Shown: positions 7,820 through 16,226, counted from the first letter of the stretch. The stretch is DNA of 16,365 nt from Caldilineaceae bacterium (GCA_014879855.1 JACSRH010000079.1:1-16365); one strand, 5' to 3'. Notes: generated by a model from the letters alone, not told the origin. Translations and numbers: made by a program.

Positions 7820-8362
7820 TTACTCGTTATCTATTCCCTCGATTACGTCTCTCAATTCCAGGAGCCACTCTTCAATTTCAGCGCCGCGTGCATTGGCGAA
7901 GCCTTTGTCTGCGCCGATGATCACGAAGCCACACTTTTCCAGGACGCGGCGCGAGCCGAGGTTGTCCTTTGCCACGCGTGCATAGATCGGGCGCGTGGCA
8001 TCGACTTCGGCCAGAAAGCGCGCAAGCGCGCGTGTGGCAATGCCGCGTCCCCAGAACGTCCGGCCGAGCCAGTAACTCACTTCGGGTTTGCCGTCCTCTT
8101 CGTAACGCAGAACGTGACCGGCTACTTGCCCGTCGCAAAGGATCGTGCGGACGATACCGGTTGGGTTTGCCAGAACGCGGCGCCAATGGGCAAGAAAGGC
8201 GGCTTCATCAGCCGGGTTTTTGGCCGTGAAGGCAGCCATGTGCACGGCGTCTGCATCCAGTTGCTGGGCAAAGAAAACAGACAAATCAGCTTCAATCACC
8301 TCGCGCAGATCAAGTTTGTCAGATGACGCCAAGGCGTCGTAACTCTGTAATTCGTTCATCAT
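7820..8362 (-). CDS. GNAT N-acetyltransferase (RimJ/RimL type), 180 aa
   Basis: An acetyl-CoA-dependent N-acetyltransferase; the acceptor is unknown. Residues 17-24 (LDLREVIE) are the usual opening strand. YWLGRTFWGRGIATRAL (97-113) is motif A with the acetyl-CoA pyrophosphate loop WGRGIAT (104-110). NLGSRRVLEKCGF (134-146) is motif B and places it with the Acetyltransf_3 (RimJ/RimL) branch. Length is normal. The start is a double ATG (8362, 8359) preceded by a GGGTGGG stretch that may serve as a ribosome-binding site. This start overlaps the CoA-transferase 3' end by 44 bases; a TTG at 8332 would cut the overlap to 14 bases. The last residues (DVIEGIDNE) run up against the decayed end of the 14-bp tandem repeat. 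The overlap implies co-transcription with the CoA-transferase gene. Confidence 0.88.
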   Translation of the reverse strand: MMNELQSYDALASSDKLDLREVIEADLSVFFAQQLDADAVHMAAFTAKNPADEAAFLAHWRRVLANPTGIVRTILCDGQVAGHVLRYEEDGKPEVSYWLGRTFWGRGIATRALARFLAEVDATRPIYARVAKDNLGSRRVLEKCGFVIIGADKGFANARGAEIEEWLLELRDVIEGIDNE

Positions 8363-9512
8363 CCCACCCTAGCACTGCTTGTAGGATTTCATCTGTATGC
8401 TGGCCGAGCAGCGGCGGCGCATTGCGCACTGTGGCCGGCGTGCGGCCGAATTTAGCAACGGGGCCAAGCACCTTGATCCGTCCAGCCGTCGCATGTTCAA
8501 CCTCCTGCACCATCGCCCGCGCCTGCACCTGCGGGTCATTGAGCGCGGTGGGAATGTCGTTGATGGGGCCGGCAGGCACGCCCAGCGTGGCCAGCAATTC
8601 CAGCCACGCCGCGGATGGACGCGTACGGAAAAGCGCCTGCAACAAGGGGATCAACGCGCTGCGCTGTTCGACACGCGCTCGATTGGTGCGAAAGCGTTCA
8701 TCTTCAGCGAGATCGAGGCGGCCAACCGCGGTGCAGAATTTGCGATATTGGGCGTCAGAACCAATGCCGACGGCGATGGCCCCGTCCGCCGTTGCGAAAG
8801 TCTCGTAGGGCACAATGCTGGGGTGAGCGTTGCCATAGCGCGCGGGCGGCTCGCCTGTGGCCAGATAGTTCTGCGCCACATTGGCCAGCCACGCGATCTG
8901 CGCGTCGAGCAATGCTACATCGATGGCCTGCCCTTTGCCGCTGCGTTGGCGTTCATGCAGCGCGGCGAGGATCGCGGTTGCCGCAAACAGCCCCGCGGTG
9001 ATGTCGGCAATCGCCACGCCGACCTTGGCGGGTTCGCCCTCTTTCGCACCGGTGATCGACATAATGCCGCCCTGCGCCTGGATGATGAAGTCGTAGCCAG
9101 CCCGATCCCGGTGCGGCCCGCTCTGTCCATAGCCGGTGATCGAACAGTAGACGAGCCGTGGGTTGCGCGCGGCGAGCGTGGCGTAGTCCACGCCTAGCCT
9201 GGCCGCGCCGCCCACCCTGAAGTTCTCGATCACGACGTCGGCGTGCGCGGCCAGCGCCTGGACGATCTGACGGCCTGCAGCTGTCTTGAGATCGACGGTG
9301 ATGCTGCGCTTGTTGCGGTTGGCCGCGAGGAAATAGGCGCTCTGGTCGCCCACCCACGGCGGCCCCCAACCGCGCGTGCCGTCGCCGCTGCCTGGCTCCT
9401 CCACCTTAATGACGTTTGCGCCATAGTCGGCCAGCACCATCGTGCAGTACGGCCCGGCGAGGATGCGCGAAAGATCGAGCACAAGAATGTCGGAGAGCAG
9501 AGCGTCAGGCAT
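8319..9512 (-). CDS. Family III CoA-transferase (CaiB/BaiF), 397 aa
   Basis: Moves CoA between carboxylic acids through an enzyme-aspartyl intermediate; it should work as an interlocked dimer in the cytoplasm. The N-terminal signature DLSRILAGPYCTMVLADYGA (13-32) is typical, followed by IKVEEPGSGD (35-44), NRNKRSITVDLK (65-76) and a TGYGQSGP segment (126-133). The catalytic aspartate is Asp170 in VGVAIADITAG (164-174). Length is standard (about 390-410 aa), and the C-terminus (ITELRRLGVI) is a usual family ending. ATG 9512 has an AGAGGA element about 11 nt upstream. Chloroflexota use family III CoA-transferases in the 3-hydroxypropionate cycle and elsewhere, but the surroundings do not point to a substrate, so none is assigned. 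Confidence 0.92.
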   Translation of the reverse strand: MPDALLSDILVLDLSRILAGPYCTMVLADYGANVIKVEEPGSGDGTRGWGPPWVGDQSAYFLAANRNKRSITVDLKTAAGRQIVQALAAHADVVIENFRVGGAARLGVDYATLAARNPRLVYCSITGYGQSGPHRDRAGYDFIIQAQGGIMSITGAKEGEPAKVGVAIADITAGLFAATAILAALHERQRSGKGQAIDVALLDAQIAWLANVAQNYLATGEPPARYGNAHPSIVPYETFATADGAIAVGIGSDAQYRKFCTAVGRLDLAEDERFRTNRARVEQRSALIPLLQALFRTRPSAAWLELLATLGVPAGPINDIPTALNDPQVQARAMVQEVEHATAGRIKVLGPVAKFGRTPATVRNAPPLLGQHTDEILQAVLGWDDERITELRRLGVI

Positions 9513-9576
9513 AAGCTGCGGCGTCCTCTAAATGTACTATGTTGCAGTGGGCAGGGATGTCGCTGTGGACACACCC

Positions 9577-9604
9577 TCTATAGACGAATCGCTCAATCAT
9601 TCAA
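9577..9604 (-). promoter_or_regulatory. Possible promoter for the CoA-transferase/GNAT pair
   Basis: On the minus strand TTGAAT (9604-9599), a 16-bp spacer, then TATAGA (9582-9577); each hexamer matches the sigma-70 consensus at 4 of 6. It overlaps the 8-bp repeat at the M20 stop, so the -35 may be a chance product of that repeat. Confidence 0.25.
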
Positions 9605-9609
9605 TCACT
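9586..9609. repeat. 8-bp tandem repeat at the 3' end of the M20 gene
   Basis: Three 8-bp units, GAATCGCT, CAATCATT and CAATCACT, lie in tandem. The M20 stop codon (TGA on the minus strand, 9603-9601) lies across two units, so the last codons and the stop of that gene are made of repeat sequence. Confidence 0.55.
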
Positions 9610-10761
9610 ATTCTTTCCCACCTCCGCCATCAACAGCGCCAGCAGCGCCGTGCGCGGGGTAATGCTCTCCAGCTCAATGTACTCGTCCGGGCTGTGGTCG
9701 AGACCGCCGATGGGGCCCAGGCCGTCGAGGACGGGGACGCCTTCTGCCGCCACAAAGCTGGCGTCGGACGCGCCGCCGGTGCTGGCGCCTTTCACAGAGA
9801 AGCCGAGGCCAGTGGCAAGCCGTTGCGTGGCGGCTTCGAGCGCGGCGACCGCGGGCGTGCGCTCCATGGCCGGCATGGCGCCGTCGAGCTTGACATCGAA
9901 CGTGGCCGTCGCGCCGTTGAGCACGGGCCGCGCCAGTTGGGCGCGGATGGCGTCGAGCAGGTCGGGGATGTCGGCGTTGCGCCAGGCGCGCAGGTCGAGT
10001 TCGGCGTGCGCTTCCTCGGCGACGACGTTAGGTTGCGCGCCGCCTGCTATGCGCCCGATATTGATGGTGACGCCGGGGCGAAAGCCGTTGAGTTTGTCGA
10101 TCTCGACCAGGTGGCGCATCAGCGCCAGGATGGCGCTGCGTCCTTTCTCCGGCTCGACGCCCGCGTGCGCGGCCTTGCCCTGGACGTGCACCGTGCCCCA
10201 CACCGCGGTCTTGCGCGCGGTCACGATGTCGCCATTGGCGCGCGCGGCTTCGAGCGTGAAGGCAACGTCTGACGCACGCGCGGTCTGGCGCAACGCAGGC
10301 AACGAGCCGCGGTCGTGGATTTCCTCATCACTGACGACCAGGAAATGGATGGCCCCGTAATTGCGAAAATCGACTGCGTCGAGCGCGCGGATCGCGTATA
10401 GCCCGGTGAGCAGGCCGCCCTTCATATCGCACACGCCTGGCCCCAGGATCGCGCCGCCCTCGCTGCGCATGGGACGGGCCGCGGCCGTGCCGACCGGAAA
10501 GACGGTGTCTGCGTGACCCAGCAGCAAGATGCGTTTCCCACCCATGCCGCTGCGCCGCGCCAGCAGGTTATCGCCTAATCTGGCCTGAGGCAGTCGCTCA
10601 ACAGCAAAACCCATTGCTTGCAGCCGCGCCTGCAGCCAGGATTGCACTGCGTCGACGCCTGGCTTGTGCAGCGTGCCGGAATCGAGCGCGGTCAGTGTGC
10701 GCAAATCGGCCAGATAGTCGTCGCGATGTTCATGAAGATAGGCAAGGATTTGTGATTGCAT
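9601..10761 (-). CDS. M20 family metallopeptidase, carboxypeptidase G2-like, 386 aa
   Basis: A two-zinc amidohydrolase/peptidase. Visible metal and catalytic residues are His83 and Asp85 in GHADTVFP (82-89), bridging Asp112 in GVCDMKGG (109-116), the Glu146-Glu147 pair in SDEEIHD (144-150), Glu171 in FTLEAA (168-173) and His356 in LDHSPDEYIE (354-363). KAAHAG (His199) sits in the dimerisation lid. The arrangement and the SDEEI motif best fit the glutamate carboxypeptidase (CPG2) branch; no signal peptide is seen, so a cytoplasmic hydrolase for peptides or N-acyl amino acids is likely. ATG 10761 is chosen: the frame is open to 10875, but that extension encodes a Cys/Ile-rich string made by a 9-bp repeat, and a good extended -10 predicts a transcript start near 10871. 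The stop lies in an 8-bp repeat. Confidence 0.9.
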   Translation of the reverse strand: MQSQILAYLHEHRDDYLADLRTLTALDSGTLHKPGVDAVQSWLQARLQAMGFAVERLPQARLGDNLLARRSGMGGKRILLLGHADTVFPVGTAAARPMRSEGGAILGPGVCDMKGGLLTGLYAIRALDAVDFRNYGAIHFLVVSDEEIHDRGSLPALRQTARASDVAFTLEAARANGDIVTARKTAVWGTVHVQGKAAHAGVEPEKGRSAILALMRHLVEIDKLNGFRPGVTINIGRIAGGAQPNVVAEEAHAELDLRAWRNADIPDLLDAIRAQLARPVLNGATATFDVKLDGAMPAMERTPAVAALEAATQRLATGLGFSVKGASTGGASDASFVAAEGVPVLDGLGPIGGLDHSPDEYIELESITPRTALLALLMAEVGKNSD

Positions 10762-10778
10762 CGTCAAAAAGAACTTTC

Positions 10779-10805
10779 CACAGATGACGCAGATCGCACA
10801 GATTT
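10779..10805. repeat. 9-bp degenerate repeat (CACAGATNN) in the M20 leader
   Basis: Three adjacent units, CACAGATGA, CGCAGATCG and CACAGATTT. In translation it yields ICAICVICG-like strings. From memory this kind of repeat is common between genes in Chloroflexota and some other phyla and is often mistaken for coding sequence. Confidence 0.6.
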
Positions 10806-10877
10806 GAAGAGAGTTTTCACCCATAACTGCTTTCCAGGAAGCGCGTCCAGGCTTACAATTGTGAAATCTGCGCAATT

Positions 10878-10886
10878 TTTATAGCA
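10878..10886 (-). promoter_or_regulatory. Extended -10 promoter element for the M20 gene
   Basis: On the minus strand TGCTATAAA (10886-10878) is an extended -10 (TGn then TATAAA, 5 of 6). The predicted start near 10871 gives a leader of about 110 nt before ATG 10761. No clear -35 is seen, which an extended -10 can tolerate. Confidence 0.4.
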
Positions 10887-10958
10887 AGTACATGCAAGCA
10901 GCATAGTAGACGGTCGCAAGGTTGTCAACAGAAACGCGGCCTGTTTGCCCGGTGCGCT

Positions 10959-10987
10959 TTGCGTTCCCGCCCGGCGTGCGGTAGACT
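10959..10987 (+). promoter_or_regulatory. Possible promoter for the surface-protein operon, near-leaderless
   Basis: TTGCGT (10959-10964), a 17-bp spacer, then TAGACT (10982-10987; 4 of 6), leaving 8 nt before the ATG at 10996. No Shine-Dalgarno is present in front of that ATG, so an mRNA with almost no leader is plausible. The match is modest. Confidence 0.3.
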
Positions 10988-10995
10988 CCTGGGTT

Positions 10996-11790
10996 ATGGT
11001 AGTGCTCTTTCAGATCATGGCAACATACGCGCCGTATATTTACCTGGTCAGCGGACTGGTGGCGCTTTATCAACTTTACCGGCTTTGGCAGGTGCGGAGC
11101 GAGCGCCGTCAAGCCGTTTTTTCTTTGGAACGCGAACGCGCGGTGCGCGATCTGAGTGGCATCTTCACGACGGCCATGATCCTGCTGCTGCTCATGGGCG
11201 TCACCTATTTTGCCAGCATCACCATCCCTAGCGCCATCGTGGCCGCGCCGCAGGCCGAGCCCACCTTGCCGCCAGAGTTCGCCATCGCCATCACGCCGAC
11301 GAACACGCCCTTGTCGGTGACGCCTTCCGCCACGCCGACAGGCACTATGACGCCGACGCCGGAGCCGCCGACGCCGGACACCCTCCAGGCCACCCAGACT
11401 GCCCAGGTGTTGGAAAACGCCACGCCAACCTCAACGCCGGAAGCGCCGCCTCCCGCGCCGCCGCAAGTGAGCGCGCCGTTCTGCCCTGATACGCGCGCAG
11501 TCATCTCTTCGCCGGGGAACGGCGCGACGGTGAGTGGCGTTTTTTCCCTGATCGGCACTGCCACGCATGAGCAGTTTAACTTCTACAAGGTGGAGTTTGC
11601 GCCCGGCGCCGATGCGCAACAAGGGTTCACCTATCTGGCTGACGGCCGCGGCCAGGTGTTTGACGGCGCGTTGGCGAGTGTCAACACACGCGGCTTTGCC
11701 AACGGTCCCTGGACGTTTCAGTTGACCGTCGTCGACCAGACCGGTAATTTCCCGGATCCTTGTCGTGTAACGCTCAATGTGGCAAATTGA
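10996..11790 (+). CDS. Two-TM surface protein with TP linker and Ig-like C-terminal domain, 264 aa
   Basis: Function unknown. TM1 is about residues 12-31 and TM2 about 55-79, joined by a strongly basic loop (32-54: RSERR, ERERAVR) that should be cytoplasmic; both termini are then outside. Residues 84-160 are a Thr/Pro-rich spacer (ITPTNTPLSVTPSATPT). Residues 161-264 look like one beta-sandwich (Ig-like) domain: VISSPGNGATVSGVFSLIGT at its start and a WTFQLTVVDQTG strand near the end. Cys163 and Cys256 bracket the domain and could form a disulfide outside the cell. ATG 10996 is chosen; an in-frame TTG at 10945 has no support, and Met8 (11017) is a second option. It is first of three same-strand genes, 34 nt before the next, which also has a single anchor and TP linkers. 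Confidence 0.8.
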   Translation: MVVLFQIMATYAPYIYLVSGLVALYQLYRLWQVRSERRQAVFSLERERAVRDLSGIFTTAMILLLLMGVTYFASITIPSAIVAAPQAEPTLPPEFAIAITPTNTPLSVTPSATPTGTMTPTPEPPTPDTLQATQTAQVLENATPTSTPEAPPPAPPQVSAPFCPDTRAVISSPGNGATVSGVFSLIGTATHEQFNFYKVEFAPGADAQQGFTYLADGRGQVFDGALASVNTRGFANGPWTFQLTVVDQTGNFPDPCRVTLNVAN

Positions 11791-11824
11791 AACGCCTCAT
11801 CAATTTTCATGAAGATAAATCGCT

Positions 11825-14800
11825 GTGCAACGTCTAACTGAATTTCTACAAGACCCATCGCCGCGCAATCGTCGCCTGCGTCGCCTGCTCGAAGTGGCGC
11901 TGGTCTCCGCGCTGCTGCTCATCTTTATCGTGGTGATCGCGTTCCAAATGGGACGCTCCAGCGGGCTGTCGCAGGCGCAACAGGCCGCGGCCACCGCGGC
12001 CTCGATGCAGGTCGCGCTGGCGTCGACCTTCACCCCGACCGCCACGGCCACGGCCACCGAAACGCCCGCGCCGACCTTTACGCCGACGCTTACCGCCACG
12101 CCAACGACGACGCCTGCCAGCCCGGCCGAGTGGACAGATCGCTATTTCAATTTAGCGATGCAGGGGTTGAATACGCTCGCTGTCCTCGACTTTACGCCAG
12201 CGCGTGCGGCCGATCTGGCCGAGCGGCTCGCTCACGAACAAGGGCTGGTCTTTGTGCCCGTGAGCTATCACGAACTGAGCGCGGAGCCGTGGACAGCCTT
12301 TGTCGCGCCGCGCACGCCGGATGGGACGCCTTTGCCCATGCTCTTCTGGCGCAGCGGCGAAACCGGCAACGAAGTGGAAGGGCAGATCCTGACCGACGCC
12401 GTCGCGACCCTCGCCGACCCGGAAACCGGCTATGTTCCGCTCGCCGCTGGCCTCAGCCAGGGCGCCGCGGCGGTCGATGCGCAGGGGATTCGCCACGTGC
12501 TGATGGTCGAACGTCCTGAAGCGCGCGGCAAACTGACCGCCTATCTCTGGTCGCAAAGCCTACCCGGCGGCCCTTTTGCCGTGGTCTGGCGCAGCGATGA
12601 AGACCCGCAGTGGACCTTCAACGCCGCCAACAGCCAGCTCAGCCTGGAGCCAAACGCGGAGCGCGTGCTGCCGGATGTGATTATCTCTGGCCCGTTGCCT
12701 GCCAACAGCGCGATCCGCACCGAGGAGGGCGCGGCCGGCATCTTTGTCGAGCAGCCGCCCTTTGCCCAACAACGCCTGCAGACGCGCTGGCAGCCACTGC
12801 TCGCCAGCGACCTCGACGCAAATGCTCCTGCGCTCATCACGGGGTATCGGCTGGCGCAGGCTGAGGTGCAGGCCACGCCCTTGAGCACGTTGGCCACCAT
12901 CCTTGCTCTGCTCCAGGACGCACAGATCAATCGTGCGCAATCGCTCGTTGCGCGCATCGACCTGCTCAACGACATGTACGAGATGGGGCTGGCCGCGCCG
13001 GGCGATTGGATGGCCGTCTATATCAACGATATCGACCGCGAAATTCAGGATGACGAACAGTCGTTGCGGCTGCGTTTCTTTGACAATGCCGACCGTAACC
13101 GCAGCTACGAAGCGCTTTTCGAGCAAGACGCCGAGACTGGCCGCTATACGCTCCAGTCGATCACTCCTGTCTTGCTGGCCAGCAGCGCGGGTCTGGTGAC
13201 GCCAGCGCCGCCGCGCCCGACCTCGACGCCGACCGAGGCGCGCATCGCCGCCGACTCATTGCTGGGCGACGCCAGTGAGTTGGCGCTGACGCTTCCCCTG
13301 ACCGATGTCGTGGGCGGCGCAGACGCCAGCATATTAAACCCAACCCTGGAGCCAACGTCCACTGCAACGCCGACCTTTACGCCGACGCCCACCGACACGC
13401 CAACGGTGACGCTGACGCCGACGGAAACATCTTTGCCCACTGACACGCCGACGTCCTCCCCCACACCCACCGAAACCCCGACGCCGACGCCGACCGAGAA
13501 GCCGCTGCCGATCCCTGCCATCCCCGCGGACGCGGCGGCGCCGCTCACCGGCTACATGTTATTGACCGAGACGGGCCGGCTGCGCGGCGGGCCAAGCACG
13601 GAATATATCGTGATCGCAGGGCTGCAGAATGGCACGCCGGTCGATATTTTTGGCATCACTGAGGCCGGCGACTGGCTGCTCATTCGTGCGGCTTCGGTGG
13701 ACGATGGGCGCACAGGCGTGCTGGGCTGGGCCTCGACGCAGTTGGTCGTGCCGTACGGAGATTTCGCAGGCGTGCCGCGCTATCGCGCGGACGGGACTTC
13801 GGGGGATGCACCGCCGCCGGGCGAAGGCGAGCCGTCTGCTCTGTTATCTGCCCTGCCGACCGCCACCGCCACGCCCACGCCGTTGGTGACGCCTGTGCTG
13901 CGCCTGCCTGCGGTGCAGGCCCTCGCCGCGGGCAGCGTGCCAGCGCCGGCAGCAGAGGAGCAGATCGTCACCATTGCCGGCGCGGCCATCCCGCCTGATG
14001 TGCAGGCGCCGATCCCCGCAACCGCGGCCGATGGCAGCGCGATCGAGCTGGATGTAGCGGGTGCAGTGGTCGAGATCTGGAGTGCGGTGCTGGGCGAAAC
14101 ATCCGGCCGGTGGGCGCCGGGCAGCGCGGCGCAATTGTGGCCTGGCGCGGTGGCGTATGTCATCGCCCAGCCGGCGAACGAGGGCGGCTGGATCACCACG
14201 CGGCTGCGCATCGTCGCTACGCCTCAGGCGGAGCGGGTCAAGGAGGTGACATTGCCTGAAATTGAAGCCGCCACGACCGCGGAGGAGGCAATTGCCTTGC
14301 TGGGGAGCCGCACCGCGCCGGGCGTCTATTTGCTGGATCGCGACGGTCGCGCCCAACAATTGTGGCAATACGAAACTACTGCGGCCTGGCTCAATGCCGA
14401 CCCAAACGCCGGCTTTATCCTGAGTGAGCCGCCCACGCCCGGTGGCATCAGCACCTTCAGTTGGATGCGCAACGATGGCAACGGGCTACAGATCATCGCC
14501 CAACCCTACCGCGCCATCCGTGGCGTGGCGGGCGACGCCTATGGCGGCCTGTGGTGGATCGAAACGCCCAATGCCGCGGTTGATCTGTGGCAACTCTGGC
14601 ATTATGACCCGGCGACCGCGCAGATTGCACTGCGTTTGCAGGCTGACGGCGCGGTCTTTGCTCAGGCCGCCGGCGCGCCGGATACATCGCTGACGCCGAC
14701 GTTGGTAGCCGTGCAGCCGATCACGCCGGGCGACTCTTCGGCGGTCTATTTGTTTGTCGACACCAGCGACACGACCTTGCAGCAACCTTTCACCGGCGTT

Positions 14801-15415
14801 TTCCGGCTGCGCGTAGAGACCGGTGCAGAAGAGCAGGGCGCGATCGTCGAAGGCCCCCAGCAACTTCTGGAAAGTGGCGCGTATCGCGGCCCGCTGACGC
14901 TCAGCCCGGATTTGTCGCGGCTGGCCTTCTTTGCCTATGCGGCGGATCATCCCAGCCTGACCTCAGGCGTGATCAAGCCTGCCAACACGGTCAACGTGCT
15001 GACCTTGTCGGGCCGCGGCGCCAGTATCATCCGCACGGCCTATGTCACGGAGACGCGCTTCGAGTTTCTCGCGCCCGAACTGGCATGGCAGGGCAACGAC
15101 CGGCTGCTGCTGGCGCGCAGCCGTTTTGCGCCCGGTCGCACGGATGAGCTGGATCGCTTCGGTCTGATTCAGGTGCAGTTGCCGCCGCCCGGCGCTTCGC
15201 CCGCGGACCCGATTGTCTCCGATTCCTATCTGTTGCCGCGCCAGCAATCGCTGCTCGACTTTGCGCCCTGTTTGGATATTGCTTCGGTGCTGGTGCTGAC
15301 CCGCGACCGTGACGGCGCGCAGCAATTGCTGCGCTGGAACGGTCGCAACCAGGTCTTCCCGATCTTCGGCCTGCCCAACGCGCTCAATCGAACGTTCCTC
15401 TGCTGGCAGCCGTAA
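11825..15415 (+). CDS. Large single-TM surface protein with TP linkers, SH3-like and propeller-like regions, 1196 aa
   Basis: Function unknown. Residues 1-20 are basic (RNRRLRR), TM helix 21-43, so the N-terminus is inside and more than 1100 residues are outside. Order outside: TP linker 67-100; a region of about 400 residues with no family that I recognise (100-500); TP linker 505-562; an SH3-like domain about 577-642 (GRLRGGPSTEYIVIAGLQNG, then a DWLLIR strand and LGWASTQLV), the bacterial SH3b type that often binds cell-wall or envelope polymers; short TP linker 678-688; and a C-terminal region about 800-1196 with beta-propeller-like turns (AGDAYGGLWWIE, DLWQLWHYDP, TLSPDLSRLAFFAYA). No catalytic motif is seen. 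GTG 11825 is the first in-frame start; no Shine-Dalgarno is visible. The linkers are encoded by ACGCCGACG-type codon runs that may vary in length. The stop is one base from the next gene's ATG. Confidence 0.85.
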   Translation: MQRLTEFLQDPSPRNRRLRRLLEVALVSALLLIFIVVIAFQMGRSSGLSQAQQAAATAASMQVALASTFTPTATATATETPAPTFTPTLTATPTTTPASPAEWTDRYFNLAMQGLNTLAVLDFTPARAADLAERLAHEQGLVFVPVSYHELSAEPWTAFVAPRTPDGTPLPMLFWRSGETGNEVEGQILTDAVATLADPETGYVPLAAGLSQGAAAVDAQGIRHVLMVERPEARGKLTAYLWSQSLPGGPFAVVWRSDEDPQWTFNAANSQLSLEPNAERVLPDVIISGPLPANSAIRTEEGAAGIFVEQPPFAQQRLQTRWQPLLASDLDANAPALITGYRLAQAEVQATPLSTLATILALLQDAQINRAQSLVARIDLLNDMYEMGLAAPGDWMAVYINDIDREIQDDEQSLRLRFFDNADRNRSYEALFEQDAETGRYTLQSITPVLLASSAGLVTPAPPRPTSTPTEARIAADSLLGDASELALTLPLTDVVGGADASILNPTLEPTSTATPTFTPTPTDTPTVTLTPTETSLPTDTPTSSPTPTETPTPTPTEKPLPIPAIPADAAAPLTGYMLLTETGRLRGGPSTEYIVIAGLQNGTPVDIFGITEAGDWLLIRAASVDDGRTGVLGWASTQLVVPYGDFAGVPRYRADGTSGDAPPPGEGEPSALLSALPTATATPTPLVTPVLRLPAVQALAAGSVPAPAAEEQIVTIAGAAIPPDVQAPIPATAADGSAIELDVAGAVVEIWSAVLGETSGRWAPGSAAQLWPGAVAYVIAQPANEGGWITTRLRIVATPQAERVKEVTLPEIEAATTAEEAIALLGSRTAPGVYLLDRDGRAQQLWQYETTAAWLNADPNAGFILSEPPTPGGISTFSWMRNDGNGLQIIAQPYRAIRGVAGDAYGGLWWIETPNAAVDLWQLWHYDPATAQIALRLQADGAVFAQAAGAPDTSLTPTLVAVQPITPGDSSAVYLFVDTSDTTLQQPFTGVFRLRVETGAEEQGAIVEGPQQLLESGAYRGPLTLSPDLSRLAFFAYAADHPSLTSGVIKPANTVNVLTLSGRGASIIRTAYVTETRFEFLAPELAWQGNDRLLLARSRFAPGRTDELDRFGLIQVQLPPPGASPADPIVSDSYLLPRQQSLLDFAPCLDIASVLVLTRDRDGAQQLLRWNGRNQVFPIFGLPNALNRTFLCWQP

Positions 15416-15416
15416 C

Positions 15417-16226
15417 ATGCCGCTCACACTGCCGGAAGGGTGGAGCTATTTTGCGGATTGGCGCGATCTGCTGCTGGCGCTTGGTGGTCTGCTCGCGGTG
15501 GCGCTGACGATCATCTGGTGGGGGCAGCAAACGCGACGCTGGTATCGCATCGCGGCGTTCAGCTTTCTGATTGCGTTTATCCTTGCGTTTGCCAGCATTT
15601 ATCTTTTCTGGGCGCCGCCCTATTACGCCGGCTGTGCGGGCGGCTGCATGGGCTGGCGCGGCTTTCCATTGCCTGTAGCGCGCATCACCTTTGATGGGCA
15701 GACGCAGATTGGTCTGCTCGACGTGCTGCTCAACGTGCTGCTGCTGTGGCTGTTTGTGCTGGTGGCGAGCCTGGTCGGGCGCATTGCCGCGGTGATCTTT
15801 GGGCTGGAAAATCGGTCGCGGCGCGTCCGCGTCATCGCGGTGCTGGTGTTTGTGCTGACGCCATGGGCCTTGCTGCCGCGCTATCTGAACCCACCTCAGC
15901 CAGTAACAACCGGCGAAGACCTGCGTCTGGTCACCAACGCACGCCGCGCCGCGGAAACGACCTACGGCATCACCGGGCTGTGGGTGCACCGGCTGGCGCT
16001 CGAAGATCTGCGCCAGCTCAGCCCCAACCCGCTGGGCGAAACCACGCCTGACCTCACCGCCATCCGCAGCCAAGTCTGTCTGCGCGGCTACACCTATTTC
16101 TACATCCCGTGGCGCCGCTACCGGGTCAGCCTGGAGCCGACTGGGGTCAATGCGCTGTCGATCACCGAGCTGCCGCTGGATGGCCCCTGCTGGGATGAAA
16201 ACGATCAACTGACGGCTGACAACTGA
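15417..16226 (+). CDS. Four-TM membrane protein with cysteine-bearing extracellular tail, 269 aa
   Basis: Function unknown; no family recognised. TM segments are about 17-36, 43-66, 99-129 (long) and 137-155. Positively charged loops QQTRRWYR (37-44) and ENRSRRVR (131-138) should be cytoplasmic, which puts both termini and the 67-98 loop outside. The outer loop carries CAGGC (Cys73, Cys77) and the tail (156-269) carries Cys221 and Cys258. These could pair as disulfides, or Cys73/Cys77 could bind metal or be redox active. The tail contains YTYFYIPWRRYRVSLEPTG, probably beta strands. The ATG (15417) starts one base after the upstream TAA (15413-15415), which strongly suggests coupled translation with the 1196-residue protein. 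Its stop lies in a 14-bp direct repeat. An open frame runs back to 15309, but only as overlap with the previous gene. Confidence 0.8.
   Translation: MPLTLPEGWSYFADWRDLLLALGGLLAVALTIIWWGQQTRRWYRIAAFSFLIAFILAFASIYLFWAPPYYAGCAGGCMGWRGFPLPVARITFDGQTQIGLLDVLLNVLLLWLFVLVASLVGRIAAVIFGLENRSRRVRVIAVLVFVLTPWALLPRYLNPPQPVTTGEDLRLVTNARRAAETTYGITGLWVHRLALEDLRQLSPNPLGETTPDLTAIRSQVCLRGYTYFYIPWRRYRVSLEPTGVNALSITELPLDGPCWDENDQLTADN

Larger units (their letters stand above)
10762..10995. other. Divergent intergenic region between M20 and the surface-protein genes
   Basis: No gene is seen. It contains a 9-bp repeat cluster in the M20 leader, an extended -10 element for the M20 gene, and a possible promoter against the first surface-protein gene. 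It is more AT-rich than its surroundings between about 10760 and 10930. Confidence 0.5.

Noticed and set aside
8397..9197. A 266-codon plus-strand frame opposite the CoA-transferase
   Set aside because: The minus-strand protein matches the family along its full length, including catalytic Asp170; the opposite frame has no motif.
10762..10875. N-terminal extension of the M20 protein (38 residues, Cys/Ile-rich)
   Set aside because: It is largely made by the 9-bp CACAGAT-type repeat, and the extended -10 at 10878-10886 would start transcription just inside the first codons.
11809..11841. A 10-codon leader peptide (MKINRCATSN) overlapping the GTG start of the 1196-residue protein
   Set aside because: It is too short to separate from chance, and no ribosome-binding site precedes it.
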